Below, piece by piece: positions 43,336 to 51,847 of a stretch of DNA of 64,000 nt (position 1 is the first letter of the stretch; each line of letters starts with the position of its first letter). The stretch lies in the NCBI GenBank assembly GCA_031551265.1, contig JAVBNU010000012.1, forward strand, positions 44,546 to 108,545, written 5' to 3'. The notes under the pieces are model-generated. The model saw only the letters and a program-made list of their open reading frames with translations, searched no databases and had not been told where the DNA came from. The translations under genes were made by a program, and so were the position numbers. The stretch comes from JAVBNU01 sp031551265 (lineage in GTDB: Bacteria > Cyanobacteriota > Vampirovibrionia > Gastranaerophilales > Gastranaerophilaceae).

Positions 43336-43644
43336 TTATGCTCCTATTAATTCTTGAATTGGTTCGCCATCAATCAACACGATAGCTTTTTTGCTTGATT
43401 TTGTACGACCCATATGGTAGCCTACACGTTTTGCGTGCGAAGGCATATAGACTGTTCTTACTTTTTTAACTTTTCTACCCGGAAAAGCTAACTCAACTGC
43501 TTGTGCAATCTCATTTTTTGTAGCATCTTTCACTACTTCAAATGTATATTGATTATATTGCGTAGCATTCATTGATTTTTCGGTAACCAATGGTCTTTTG
43601 ATTACGTCGTATAATCTTTCTTTGTTATCTTTTAAAGTGCTCAT
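43336..43644 (-). CDS. rplW: Ribosomal protein uL23
   Basis: 102 aa. DVIKRPLVTEKSMNATQYNQYTFEV, then the tunnel-exit region AVELAFPGRKVKKVRTVYM; normal. 28 nt after rplD. Confidence 0.97.
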   Translation of the reverse strand: MSTLKDNKERLYDVIKRPLVTEKSMNATQYNQYTFEVVKDATKNEIAQAVELAFPGRKVKKVRTVYMPSHAKRVGYHMGRTKSSKKAIVLIDGEPIQELIGA

Positions 43645-43672
43645 TTCTGATAGCCTTTCTTTTAGTTATCTC

Positions 43673-44308
43673 TTATTTTAAGAGTCTTTCTGTTATTTCG
43701 TTAATTGCTGCTTCCGTGATAACCACTTTGTCAGCTTCTAATAAGTCTTTCACGTTCAAGTTAGAAGGTAAAAGAACTCTTAAGCTTGGAATATTTCTTG
43801 CCGATAATTCTAAGTATTGATTTTCAGCAGCTTTAGTATCAGCGATGATTAGGATTTTACCCGAAATGTTCAACGCTTTAAGCGCAGCAGTCATTAATTT
43901 CGTTTTTGGTTCTTTGATTTCAGAGAAATCTTTAACAACAACCGTATCTGCGAATCTGGCTGATAAAGCTGATTTCAAAGCTAGTCTTCTTGCTTTTTGC
44001 GGCATTGAGAAGCTGAAATCTCTTGGCTTTGGTCCAAATATAACACCACCACCTGCGAAAAGTGGACTGGTGATAGAACCTGCACGAGCACGGCCTGTAC
44101 CTTTTTGTTTCCAAGGTTTTCTGCCGCCGCCGCTAACTTCCGCTCTTGTTTTTGCACAAGCGCTGCCTGCTCTTGCATTGTTCAATTGTCTTCTTAATGC
44201 TAAGTGCATAACATGTAAGTTTGGCTCAACTCCGAATACTTTCTCGTCTAGGGAGATTTGTCCGAGTTGTTTACCATTTGTACTTAATATTGTTAATTCT
44301 TTTGACAT
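43673..44308 (-). CDS. rplD: Ribosomal protein uL4
   Basis: 211 aa. The extended loop SGGGRKPWKQKGTGRARAGS and FGPKPRDFSFSMPQKARRLALKSALS are diagnostic. In E. coli L4 also controls its own operon; whether that holds here is unknown. 28 nt after rplC. Confidence 0.98.
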   Translation of the reverse strand: MSKELTILSTNGKQLGQISLDEKVFGVEPNLHVMHLALRRQLNNARAGSACAKTRAEVSGGGRKPWKQKGTGRARAGSITSPLFAGGGVIFGPKPRDFSFSMPQKARRLALKSALSARFADTVVVKDFSEIKEPKTKLMTAALKALNISGKILIIADTKAAENQYLELSARNIPSLRVLLPSNLNVKDLLEADKVVITEAAINEITERLLK

Positions 44309-44336
44309 TTCTATTTTTCCTTATAAAAGTTTTGTG

Positions 44337-44987
44337 CTAGTTCCATTTTGTTCTTGAAGGTTTAACTGTTACCAATTTGCCCTCAGAACCGGGGACTGAG
44401 CCTTTAATCAACAGTATATTGTTTTCGCTGTCGATTTGAACGATTTTTAATTTAGTAACTGTAACTTTTTCGTTACCCATGTTGCCGGCCATTTTTTTGC
44501 CTTTAACTACGCGGCCGGGTGTTGTACCTGCACCGATAGAACCGGGCTCTCTATGGTTTTTAGAACCGTGACCCATAGGGCCGCGTCCGAAGTTCCATCT
44601 TTTTACTGTACCTTGGAAGCCTTTACCTATAGACTTTCCTGTTACGTCAACTTTTTCGATATTTTCTAATACAGATAAGTCGATTTGCTGACCTATTGTG
44701 TAGGCACTTGGATCAGTTACTTTGAATTCTTTTGTATATCTGAAGTTATCAAGTTTATTTTTAGCGAAGTGACCGATTTGTGCTTTAGTCAGGTGTTTTT
44801 CCTTCGCAGGAACTAATCCGACCTGAATAGCGTTGTATCCGTCTGTTTCTACTGTCTTAATTTGAGTAACCACTAAAGGATCTACCTTTATGACTGTAAC
44901 AGGGATTGCTAAGCCTTTGTCATCAAAGACCTGAGTCATTCCCAGTTTTTTGCCGATTACTCCTAGTCGAAGTTCTTTTGTGGTCAT
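44337..44987 (-). CDS. rplC: Ribosomal protein uL3
   Basis: 216 aa. VIGKKLGMTQVFDDKG start and GPMGHGSKNHREPGSIGAGTTPGRVVKGKKMAGNMG core. AGGAAAGG precedes ATG 44987. Preceded by a 295-nt non-coding stretch after rpsJ. Confidence 0.98.
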   Translation of the reverse strand: MTTKELRLGVIGKKLGMTQVFDDKGLAIPVTVIKVDPLVVTQIKTVETDGYNAIQVGLVPAKEKHLTKAQIGHFAKNKLDNFRYTKEFKVTDPSAYTIGQQIDLSVLENIEKVDVTGKSIGKGFQGTVKRWNFGRGPMGHGSKNHREPGSIGAGTTPGRVVKGKKMAGNMGNEKVTVTKLKIVQIDSENNILLIKGSVPGSEGKLVTVKPSRTKWN

Positions 44988-45282
44988 TTTTTACCTTTCC
45001 TATTTAGTTGCTTGCACATTATGGGTGTTGTGGTAACGTGTACCTGCACACCTCCCGGCAGCGGCAACTTGCGTGTTTCGTTTATTTATTTTTTATTTTA
45101 GTTTGGTCAATCAGTTAGTTTTTCGGGTTATTTAAGGCCGTACGTCTTGTTCCTGTTATCCAGTCGTTTAGCCTTATACCGCCAATCCCTTACTGAGACC
45201 CCTTGTGAGCGCTACCAATACTTTGTCTTGTAGATCACATTAATAAATTTAATTATTATTGATGTAATGAACTGTTAACAAG
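44988..45282 (-). promoter_or_regulatory. 295-nt non-coding leader between rpsJ and rplC
   Basis: Most junctions here are under 100 nt, so a 295-nt gap is striking. It includes GC-rich segments (minus strand: GTTGCCGCTGCCGGGAGGTG and AAGGGGTCTCAGTAAGGG) in otherwise AT-rich DNA, as expected of a structured RNA, plus AT-rich ends. No gene and no tRNA found. Could carry a promoter or an r-protein-binding leader. Confidence 0.4.
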
Positions 45283-45600
45283 CTATTGCTTAATCTCGAT
45301 ATCAACACCTGCTGATACGTCCATTTTGCATAGTTCCTCAGTTGTTTGAGGCGTTGGATCATATATATCGATTATTCTTTTGTGAATACGTCTTTCGAAG
45401 TGCTCTCTTGACTTTTTGTCAACGTGAGGTGATCTTAAAACGCAATATATACGTCTTCTTGTTGGCAATGGTATTGGTCCTGCGACTTTCGCATCTGTTC
45501 TTTTAGCAGCTTCCACGATTTTGTCTGCTGAGACATCAATCAGTTTGTGGTCGTATGCTTTCAAACAAACTCTTATTCTTTGTCGTTTCTGCGTTGTCAT
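45283..45600 (-). CDS. rpsJ: Ribosomal protein uS10
   Basis: 105 aa. QRIRVCLKAYDHKLIDVSADKIVEAAKRT and GPIPLPTRRRIYCVLRSPHVDKKSREHFE are diagnostic. First gene of the cluster here; tuf and fusA, often upstream, are missing and replaced by the kinase-like gene. Confidence 0.98.
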   Translation of the reverse strand: MTTQKRQRIRVCLKAYDHKLIDVSADKIVEAAKRTDAKVAGPIPLPTRRRIYCVLRSPHVDKKSREHFERRIHKRIIDIYDPTPQTTEELCKMDVSAGVDIEIKQ

Positions 45601-45644
45601 TTTGTTTCCTTTGCCTTTGTAAGTATTTCCAATCTATAGCAAAC

Positions 45645-45686
45645 AAAATCCCACGTCAACAGATTGTTTTTGTTGTGTGGGATTTT
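45645..45686 (-). terminator. Probable terminator of the kinase-like gene
   Basis: AAAATCCCAC (45645-45654) pairs with GTGGGATTTT (45677-45686), with possible extra CAACA/TGTTG pairing in the loop. On the minus strand TTTTGTTT follows. It separates the kinase-like gene from rpsJ. Confidence 0.6.
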
Positions 45687-45732
45687 AGTTTACATTTCTT
45701 TGCAATGAAGTAAAAAATAAATCTACTCACAG

Positions 45733-47088
45733 CTATCTTCTCACAAGCATTCCGTTTTTTCTGCGTTTGTATTCATGCATTAGGCTCAATTCTTGTGGTG
45801 TTGCGATATCTTTAAGCAGTTTTAGTCTTTTTCTGCGCTCAAACGCCTCGAACGAATACGCGGTCATTAAAAGTCCTGTAAATACTTCTTTGCGGTCTTT
45901 GTTCATTTCCAGAGAATTGAATATTTCCTGCCAAACTTTCCCCTTTTTGTGTTCCGGCGCCGTTATAATCTTTTGTGAGGTTTTGCGGGTTACTTTGCTC
46001 TCATTCAACTTTTTGTCAAACACCACAAACCCGCCATAATCAGGGTAAAAAGTATGCTTTTCAAAGTGTCGTGTTTTCGGGTTTTTGGGATAAATATTTA
46101 ATTCATTGTAATCCTTGTCATCCTGAGTATTAATACCAAAATCAGCCGGATTTACGACTCGCTTAGGCGGCGCGTGATCTGAATCAATAAACTCGGTAAT
46201 CATGTATTCAGAGTTCAAATTGCCCCAATAAAAATTCACACGCTGTGTATCAACACCGGCCTGAGAGCGCCAAAACTGCGCATTATTCAACTCGGCAAGA
46301 GCGCCATGCCGCCCCTCAGCATCTTTATCGCCGTTAAAAATTTTCAGTACATAATCTTTTTCTGTGTTTAATCCTTCTATTTTAAATGCCCAGCCATAAG
46401 CACCTTTGCCGATACGTTCAAGCTCTATAACACCATCAGCAGGAATGATGCCGGCTTTGCGGAATACTTCTGTTAAATTTGTGTTTAGTTTATCATGCCT
46501 CGGGATGGATTTCATAGTCATAACAATAGTCGCGAAACTTTGTATAGCCTCCTGATGTTTTTCGAAATAAGCCTGAGGTACCGCAGTATTTTTGATTAAC
46601 TCAAAAATCTTAATAAAATCATCCATTTTTTGAGGATTGGTGTTGTCATACTTAAGTGTGTCAACAGAATTCATGAGTTGCCTGTATACCCCCGGCATGT
46701 ATGGGTCATCTATTATTTGGTACATTTCTGTCCTGAATTCCCTACTCCGTTTTTTCGAGTATTTATCGCGAACATACATGGTTATTGAGTCGACGAAATC
46801 TTGGTTAAAATCATAATTTAGTTTCTCTTTATATGCGCGTATTGCTTCAGAAAAACCTTTTTGGAACTCAGGTATTTTCTCAGCCCTTTCATCTTTTGGG
46901 ATTCTGTCTATGAGCTCTCCCGGCAAACTCCCGACATTGCCATCGCCTTTGGAGTAAGTGTCACTAATTTGAGTTATTTTGTCTCTATCCATTATAATTC
47001 TGCCGCCCAAAACCTTATTCAAACCGCCACTAAAGCTGGGGCTTGAGATTGGGTAGCACATATTAACATTATTTAAAAACACACGCAT
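45733..47088 (-). CDS. Tagged protein-kinase-like protein
   Basis: 451 aa from ATG 47088 (start uncertain; a TTG at 47130 and an ATG at 47061 are in frame). SPSFSGGL at 16-23 is the shared motif. After about 200 helical residues comes a kinase-like segment: glycine loop IGKGAYGWAF (226-235), VLK with Lys249, Glu266 in a following helix, a hinge-like YMITEFID (295-302) and YPDYGG (349-353), which could replace the DFG motif. A canonical HRD motif is not visible, so it may be an atypical kinase or pseudokinase. No signal peptide. Located alone upstream of rpsJ. Confidence 0.68.
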   Translation of the reverse strand: MRVFLNNVNMCYPISSPSFSGGLNKVLGGRIIMDRDKITQISDTYSKGDGNVGSLPGELIDRIPKDERAEKIPEFQKGFSEAIRAYKEKLNYDFNQDFVDSITMYVRDKYSKKRSREFRTEMYQIIDDPYMPGVYRQLMNSVDTLKYDNTNPQKMDDFIKIFELIKNTAVPQAYFEKHQEAIQSFATIVMTMKSIPRHDKLNTNLTEVFRKAGIIPADGVIELERIGKGAYGWAFKIEGLNTEKDYVLKIFNGDKDAEGRHGALAELNNAQFWRSQAGVDTQRVNFYWGNLNSEYMITEFIDSDHAPPKRVVNPADFGINTQDDKDYNELNIYPKNPKTRHFEKHTFYPDYGGFVVFDKKLNESKVTRKTSQKIITAPEHKKGKVWQEIFNSLEMNKDRKEVFTGLLMTAYSFEAFERRKRLKLLKDIATPQELSLMHEYKRRKNGMLVRR

Positions 47089-47206
47089 AATTTGCACACA
47101 CTTATTTGGTACTAAATCATTAAACCTCAAACATAAAAAAAATTGCCCTAAGAATTGTAAATTTTTTTCATATAGATTATGTACATATTAATCAGACCTT
47201 ATAAGT

Positions 47207-47218
47207 TATAATCGGTTT
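47207..47218 (+). promoter_or_regulatory. Candidate leaderless -10 box of the AGCS gene
   Basis: TATAAT (47207-47212), then CGGTTT, then ATG 47219. No Shine-Dalgarno and no clear -35. Confidence 0.45.
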
Positions 47219-48715
47219 ATGAGTTTGGAATTTCTAACACAAATAAATAATATGCTTGAACACTATATGAAACCCGTGTCGGACTTCGTATACAGTATTG
47301 CTTTTTATCCGATAACAATCAAAGGCGTACAGGTGCCTGTGTTAATTTTATGGCTGATATTCAGCGGTTTGTTCTTTTTGAGTGCCACAAAATTCGTACC
47401 GATTTGGGGTTTCAAAAAAAGTATCCAAACTTTACTGGGCAAATGTGACCAAAACACAAAAGGCGAGATTTCACCGTTCCAAGCCTCAGCTACCGCGCTT
47501 TCATCAACTATCGGAATGGGAAACATCGCAGGAGTAGCCATTGCAATCTCACTTGGCGGGCCGGGAGCTTGCTTCTGGATTATGGTTGCCGGTTTCATCA
47601 GTATGGCGACAAAATTCACTGAAGTTACACTAAGTTTAATATATCGCAAAGAAAACGCTGACGGCTCATTTTCTGGTGGTCCGATGTACTACATTTCACA
47701 AGGACTAAAAGAAAAAGGATTGGGTGTCTTAGGTAAAATATTGTCCGTATTTTTCGCTGTTGCAATTGTCGGCGGCGCAATAGGATGCGGCAACATGCTG
47801 CAAATCAATATCGCAACAAATCAGGTAATAAATATAACAGGGGGTGCAGAAAACAGCATAGTCGCACCATATGCCTGGCTTTTTGGAACAATCGTAGCAA
47901 TTATTGTTGCAATTACCATTATCGGTGGCATAAAAGGTATTGCAAGGGTGACAAAATACCTTACACCATTTATGACACTAACTTATATTATTGGTGGATT
48001 GATTTTCGTTGCTTTAAACATTACTCATGTGCCTCAGGCAATTTATACAATTGTTACACAGGCTTTCGTAGGCAAGGCTGTTACAGGCGGAATGATAGGT
48101 GCGCTGATAATCGGATTCAAACGCGCATTACAATCAAATGAAGCCGGGTATGGCTCAGCGCCGATTATATACTCGGCAGTGAAAACCAATAAGCCAATTC
48201 AAGCAGGCTTTTTGGCATTACTTGAGCCATTTTACGATACTGTTGTGTTATGTTCACTGACAGCATTTGTTATCATTTTAAGCGGCGTATACATAAATTC
48301 TACAGGTATACAGGGCGTTGAGCTAACTTCAGCTGCTTTCAGCACGTCATTACCGCATTTTTCATACGTACTGACATTGGTCGTGATTCTCTTTGTTATT
48401 TCCTCAATTTTTGGCGCGGCTTATTACGGTCAAAAAGCATGGGAATACCTTTTCGGACACCATATAATTTCACAGAGAATCTATCAGGCAATATATTGTC
48501 TCTGCATAATAATCGGCTCTGCAACAAGTTTAACAAGTGTTATAAACTTCACAGACTCAATGATGTTTTTAGCTGTTCTGCCAAATACAATCGCGATGAT
48601 AATTTTGCTGCCGGCTGTTTTGAAACAAATTAAAGAACACTCTCAGGATAAGCCTGACTGTGAATCAGCGCAAAAAATAATCTCAGACCGCGATAAAGAA
48701 AAAATCGAGGCCTGA
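47219..48715 (+). CDS. AGCS-family sodium/amino-acid symporter
   Basis: 498 aa, about 11 membrane helices. ALSSTIGMGNIAGVAIAI (near residue 93), GGPGACFWIMVAGF, SGGPMYYISQGL and NEAGYGSAPIIY are the family's signatures. Imports alanine or glycine with Na+ (AlsT/DagA type). The hydrophilic C-terminal tail is short. Divergent from the kinase-like gene. Substrate inferred from family. Confidence 0.95.
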   Translation: MSLEFLTQINNMLEHYMKPVSDFVYSIAFYPITIKGVQVPVLILWLIFSGLFFLSATKFVPIWGFKKSIQTLLGKCDQNTKGEISPFQASATALSSTIGMGNIAGVAIAISLGGPGACFWIMVAGFISMATKFTEVTLSLIYRKENADGSFSGGPMYYISQGLKEKGLGVLGKILSVFFAVAIVGGAIGCGNMLQINIATNQVINITGGAENSIVAPYAWLFGTIVAIIVAITIIGGIKGIARVTKYLTPFMTLTYIIGGLIFVALNITHVPQAIYTIVTQAFVGKAVTGGMIGALIIGFKRALQSNEAGYGSAPIIYSAVKTNKPIQAGFLALLEPFYDTVVLCSLTAFVIILSGVYINSTGIQGVELTSAAFSTSLPHFSYVLTLVVILFVISSIFGAAYYGQKAWEYLFGHHIISQRIYQAIYCLCIIIGSATSLTSVINFTDSMMFLAVLPNTIAMIILLPAVLKQIKEHSQDKPDCESAQKIISDRDKEKIEA

Positions 48716-48737
48716 GACTAAAGCATTCCAGCGTACC

Positions 48738-48839
48738 GTCATTGCGAACGTCTGAAAGACGTGCGGCAATCCAGAAAAAATAAACTTAACTATCCGCTTC
48801 GCGGCCTGGATTGCTTCAGGCTAAAGCCTTCGCAATGAC
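48738..48839. repeat. 102-bp MITE-like inverted-repeat element
   Basis: Starts GTCATTGCGAACGTCTGAAA and ends CTTCGCAATGAC. Outer arms include GGCAATCCAG and CTGGATTGC; each arm has its own small hairpin. The GTCATTGCGA...GGCAATCCAG type of palindrome is widespread in bacterial genomes. Confidence 0.8.
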
Positions 48840-48916
48840 AAGAGGACTTGCTGTCCACGCATTCGGTAAACCTCTACAAGCGAAGTAACCTTAAACAATA
48901 TTTTTTATGCTTATTT

Positions 48917-50002
48917 TTATGACTTGTCGAATAGGCCAAATAGTTTCGCCAATTCTTTTGCAGTGACTTCTGTTACACCATATTTTTGCATGATTCCTTG
49001 AATAAGCTCGCTTACGCCCTTTCCTTCTGATTTTAATTTGTCAGCCATACTTGCAAGATCGGCTGATTCAAATTTGTCACCCTTTTCTTCCAAGAATTTT
49101 TTTGCATTACTAAACTCAGACTTATTTACAAGTTCTTTAAATTTTTCCTCTCCTTTGTCGACGGGACCTTTTTGTTCTTTATCTGTTCCGTCAGGGCCTT
49201 TTTCGTAGATAGTACCACCACCATCAGGACCTTTTTCGAATATGCCGCCACCTTTGTTATCACCATTGCCGCCAACCTCTTCCCATTGTGCAGGCTCGCC
49301 TGTTTGGCGCATTCTTTCTAATGCTTCAGGTGATGGTGGTCTGTAAGTACGTCCGTCAGGTGTTGTGATTAAGTGACCGGTGTCTTGATTAAGGTCGAGG
49401 TCATAAAGTTCGCCGTTGGCTCCTTGTGTAAAGCCGCCTTTTGTATTTGCACCGCCCCAGACTTTAGAGTTTCCGCCGCAACCGCCGCCTTCGCAGCCGC
49501 CGTTCCAATTGTCTAAAACAGAACTATAGCCTTGGCGATATTTGCTTATATCAACATCAGCGCTTTTGCCTTCGCTGCCTTCGGTACCGTTATTATTCTG
49601 GATATTGCTGCCGCCTTCGCCATCAACGTCCGCACTGCCATCCCCTCCCGGCTTTTGCATTTGTCCTTGAGCACCGCGACAGCCGCCAAAAGGGTTTGTA
49701 CCCCTGGCTTGCATTTGACCTTGAACTCCGCCACAATCACAGTTTACACAGCCGCTGCCATTCGCAACAGCGCCTTGTACCCCGTTGTTAGCAGGTTGTG
49801 GAGGAGTTGGACAGTTCGGGCCTACGCAGCCTCCACCTCTGACAGGTGCAGGGGTTGGGCAATTTGGGCCAACGCAACCTTGTTGAAAAACACTGGTGCC
49901 GCCACCACTGGGTCTTGGCGCAGGACAATTCCCACCGCTACAGCCATATGTTTGTCTGACCGGTCGGCATGTACCATTATTACAATTAAATCCTGGTGTC
50001 AT
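48917..50002 (-). CDS. Cys/Gly-rich repeat protein, unknown
   Basis: 361 aa. The N-terminal about 110 residues hold three CxGxNCPxP units (GCSGGNCPAPRP, GCVGPNCPTPAP, GCVGPNCPTPPQ) and further Cys pairs (NCDCGG). The middle is Gly/Asn-rich with GCEGGGCGGN and two EKGPDGxxT copies. The last about 80 residues are ordinary, charged helices (FKELVNKSEFSNAKKFLEE...). No signal peptide or membrane helix. GAGGAG before ATG 50002. It could be metal-binding or cross-linked structural material; no family recognised. Confidence 0.75.
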   Translation of the reverse strand: MTPGFNCNNGTCRPVRQTYGCSGGNCPAPRPSGGGTSVFQQGCVGPNCPTPAPVRGGGCVGPNCPTPPQPANNGVQGAVANGSGCVNCDCGGVQGQMQARGTNPFGGCRGAQGQMQKPGGDGSADVDGEGGSNIQNNNGTEGSEGKSADVDISKYRQGYSSVLDNWNGGCEGGGCGGNSKVWGGANTKGGFTQGANGELYDLDLNQDTGHLITTPDGRTYRPPSPEALERMRQTGEPAQWEEVGGNGDNKGGGIFEKGPDGGGTIYEKGPDGTDKEQKGPVDKGEEKFKELVNKSEFSNAKKFLEEKGDKFESADLASMADKLKSEGKGVSELIQGIMQKYGVTEVTAKELAKLFGLFDKS

Positions 50003-50122
50003 AACATTTCTCCTCTTATAAACATGACAATATACTTCAAACTCTCTTATTAAAATAAAAACAATTTAAAGAGAGAAATTGCCTGTTTTGTGGAAAAGTG
50101 TTACGAAAACTTAATAATTAAT

Positions 50123-50146
50123 TGTTGGGGTGAAACCCCAACCTAC
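50123..50146. repeat. Palindromic cassette R4
   Basis: TTGGGGTGAAACCCCAACC, the inverse of 25339-25362. Confidence 0.6.
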
Positions 50147-50150
50147 AAAT

Positions 50151-50624
50151 TTATTTCTCGGGTAGCCATATGGTGTATTGTACGTCATCTACACCGGGGA
50201 TAATTTCGATTTCTTTGCCTCTGAAAACGACACCAATATAATTAAAGAATTGTGCTTTACGATTACCTTTATATTTAAGGATTTCAAAACCGTCAATTGA
50301 TAGAGGGGTTTCGATTGTGACGGCATTGCCATTTACATTTTTTGTTTTGAAGATTTTAAAATCAACCTGTGCATTATCAAAAGACCAGCCATTATCGTTT
50401 ACATAGTCCACGATGCCGATAATTGGCGAATTTTTTGCAATGTACAGCTTATCACGCAGATAAACGTCATACACGGTTTTAAATTTTATGCTGTCTCCAA
50501 TCTCAATTTCATCATAGCAGGTAGAAATAGTTTGATCCGGTGTAATTTTTACTGCAATATTTTCGGCAAAAGCTTTCGCATTAAAACTTATGAGCGCTAA
50601 AAATATAATTAAAATCTTTTTCAT
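50151..50624 (-). CDS. Exported small protein, paralogue of its neighbour
   Basis: 157 aa with a clear Sec signal (MKKILIIFLALISFNAKAFA). The mature part is beta-rich: VKITPDQTIST...GDSIKFKTVYDVY...IGIVDYVNDNGWSFDNAQVDF...VVFRGKEIEIIPG. The same layout is seen in the next gene upstream, so the two arose by duplication. Its ATG directly follows the neighbour's stop. With the M48 peptidase it forms a three-gene envelope operon. Function unknown. Confidence 0.78.
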   Translation of the reverse strand: MKKILIIFLALISFNAKAFAENIAVKITPDQTISTCYDEIEIGDSIKFKTVYDVYLRDKLYIAKNSPIIGIVDYVNDNGWSFDNAQVDFKIFKTKNVNGNAVTIETPLSIDGFEILKYKGNRKAQFFNYIGVVFRGKEIEIIPGVDDVQYTIWLPEK

Positions 50625-51065
50625 TTATTTCTCCACAAAGAATGTAATATCTTCATCAGGTTTTAGCTTTATTTCGCCGCCCCTAATTAGTACGCCTACA
50701 CCAAAACTAGACTTATTTGCATATTCTTGAAAAGTCCCGTGCTGGCTGCCGGAAACGTAGACATTGCCTTTTACGCGTTCACCGTTTTGAGTGCGAAAAT
50801 TGCCTAAAACAATTTTCGCCTCTTGACCTGCAAAGCCGTTAGGTTCGTATTTTAAAATTTGTCCTGTGATGATATCTCCAGCTTTGAAATTTTTAATATT
50901 TTCAACAACTTTAAAATTATACTCATCACCTTCTTGCAGGTCTTTTCTTTGTGCTGATGTAATCATTTGCACGGGTCTAATCGTCAATAAATATTCGTCA
51001 GCAAAAACATTAGTGCCATTGAGTCCCAATAACAATAATAGTATAAGGACACTTCGAAAAAACAT
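50625..51065 (-). CDS. Exported small protein, paralogue of its neighbour
   Basis: 146 aa with signal peptide (MFFRSVLILLLLLGLNGTNVFA). The mature part parallels the downstream gene: IRPVQMITSAQ...GDEYNFKVVENI...GQILKYEPNGFAGQEAKIVLGNF...VLIRGGEIKLKPDEDI. Its start codon overlaps the M48 stop by 1 nt (TAATG). Likely periplasmic or secreted. No family recognised. Confidence 0.78.
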   Translation of the reverse strand: MFFRSVLILLLLLGLNGTNVFADEYLLTIRPVQMITSAQRKDLQEGDEYNFKVVENIKNFKAGDIITGQILKYEPNGFAGQEAKIVLGNFRTQNGERVKGNVYVSGSQHGTFQEYANKSSFGVGVLIRGGEIKLKPDEDITFFVEK

Positions 51066-51763
51066 TAAAGCGTGTTTCCTTGCTTAAGTTGGCGTTTTTT
51101 CTGTTTTTGTTCGAATTTTTTGATTTCGTAATCCATTGTGCTCAAGAAATTCGCATACACTATATTTTGTGTCATTGGTGAATTCAAGTATTGAGGATAT
51201 TTCACATAAATATATTTATACATTTCTACCAACCGTTTTGAGCCTTTTGGATGTGATGATAAGAATCCCCAATCCCAAAGCGGTTCGTCTAGTATTCTGT
51301 TACCCATAATAATAGCTGCAACAGGATTATAACCGGCTTTGACCATATAATCGATGCCGTTTAAGTCGGCTTTGTACTCATATTTTTTGGAGTTGGCATT
51401 CATAGCCATTAATTTTATGAATCCATCATACGCCTCTTGAGAATGTGAAAGCTCGTGTGATAAGATATAAGCTAGTTCATCATCGTTTTCGATATAAGGC
51501 AGCATGCCTTTGGAGATAAACACTTTTTTATTGTATTGATTTGAAAATGCATTGATAATTTTGGGCGTTTTTTCAACGACGATTGGCGCTCTTTTCAGAT
51601 TATTGGCTCTAATAATTTTATGCCCAACATCATATACTTTTTGTTCTTCAATGCCATTTTTTTCCCAGAAATTTTCTTTAGTTACCGACTGTGTAAACAC
51701 AACCTCAGCAAAAGCGCCTGAGCAAAACAGCATCATGCACAGCAAAACAACAATCTTTTTCAT
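51065..51763 (-). CDS. Exported M48-family zinc metallopeptidase
   Basis: 232 aa. Signal peptide MKKIVVLLCMMLFCSGAFA, then the zinc motif HELSH (HExxH) with the third ligand Glu in YEYKADLNGIDYM. LSSHPKGSKRLVEM is the usual M48 downstream motif. ATG 51763 has GAGGTAA 6 nt upstream; a start at 51790 is rejected. Resembles BepA/LoiP-type periplasmic peptidases in fold, but lacks TPRs. First gene of an operon with the two small exported paralogues, which could be its partners or substrates. Confidence 0.9.
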   Translation of the reverse strand: MKKIVVLLCMMLFCSGAFAEVVFTQSVTKENFWEKNGIEEQKVYDVGHKIIRANNLKRAPIVVEKTPKIINAFSNQYNKKVFISKGMLPYIENDDELAYILSHELSHSQEAYDGFIKLMAMNANSKKYEYKADLNGIDYMVKAGYNPVAAIIMGNRILDEPLWDWGFLSSHPKGSKRLVEMYKYIYVKYPQYLNSPMTQNIVYANFLSTMDYEIKKFEQKQKKRQLKQGNTL

Positions 51764-51847
51764 AAATTTACCTCTTTTTTTTCCAAACATTTTAATCCAT
51801 TAACTAAAATATAGTATAACCAACATAAATTTGCAATTATGAAAAAT

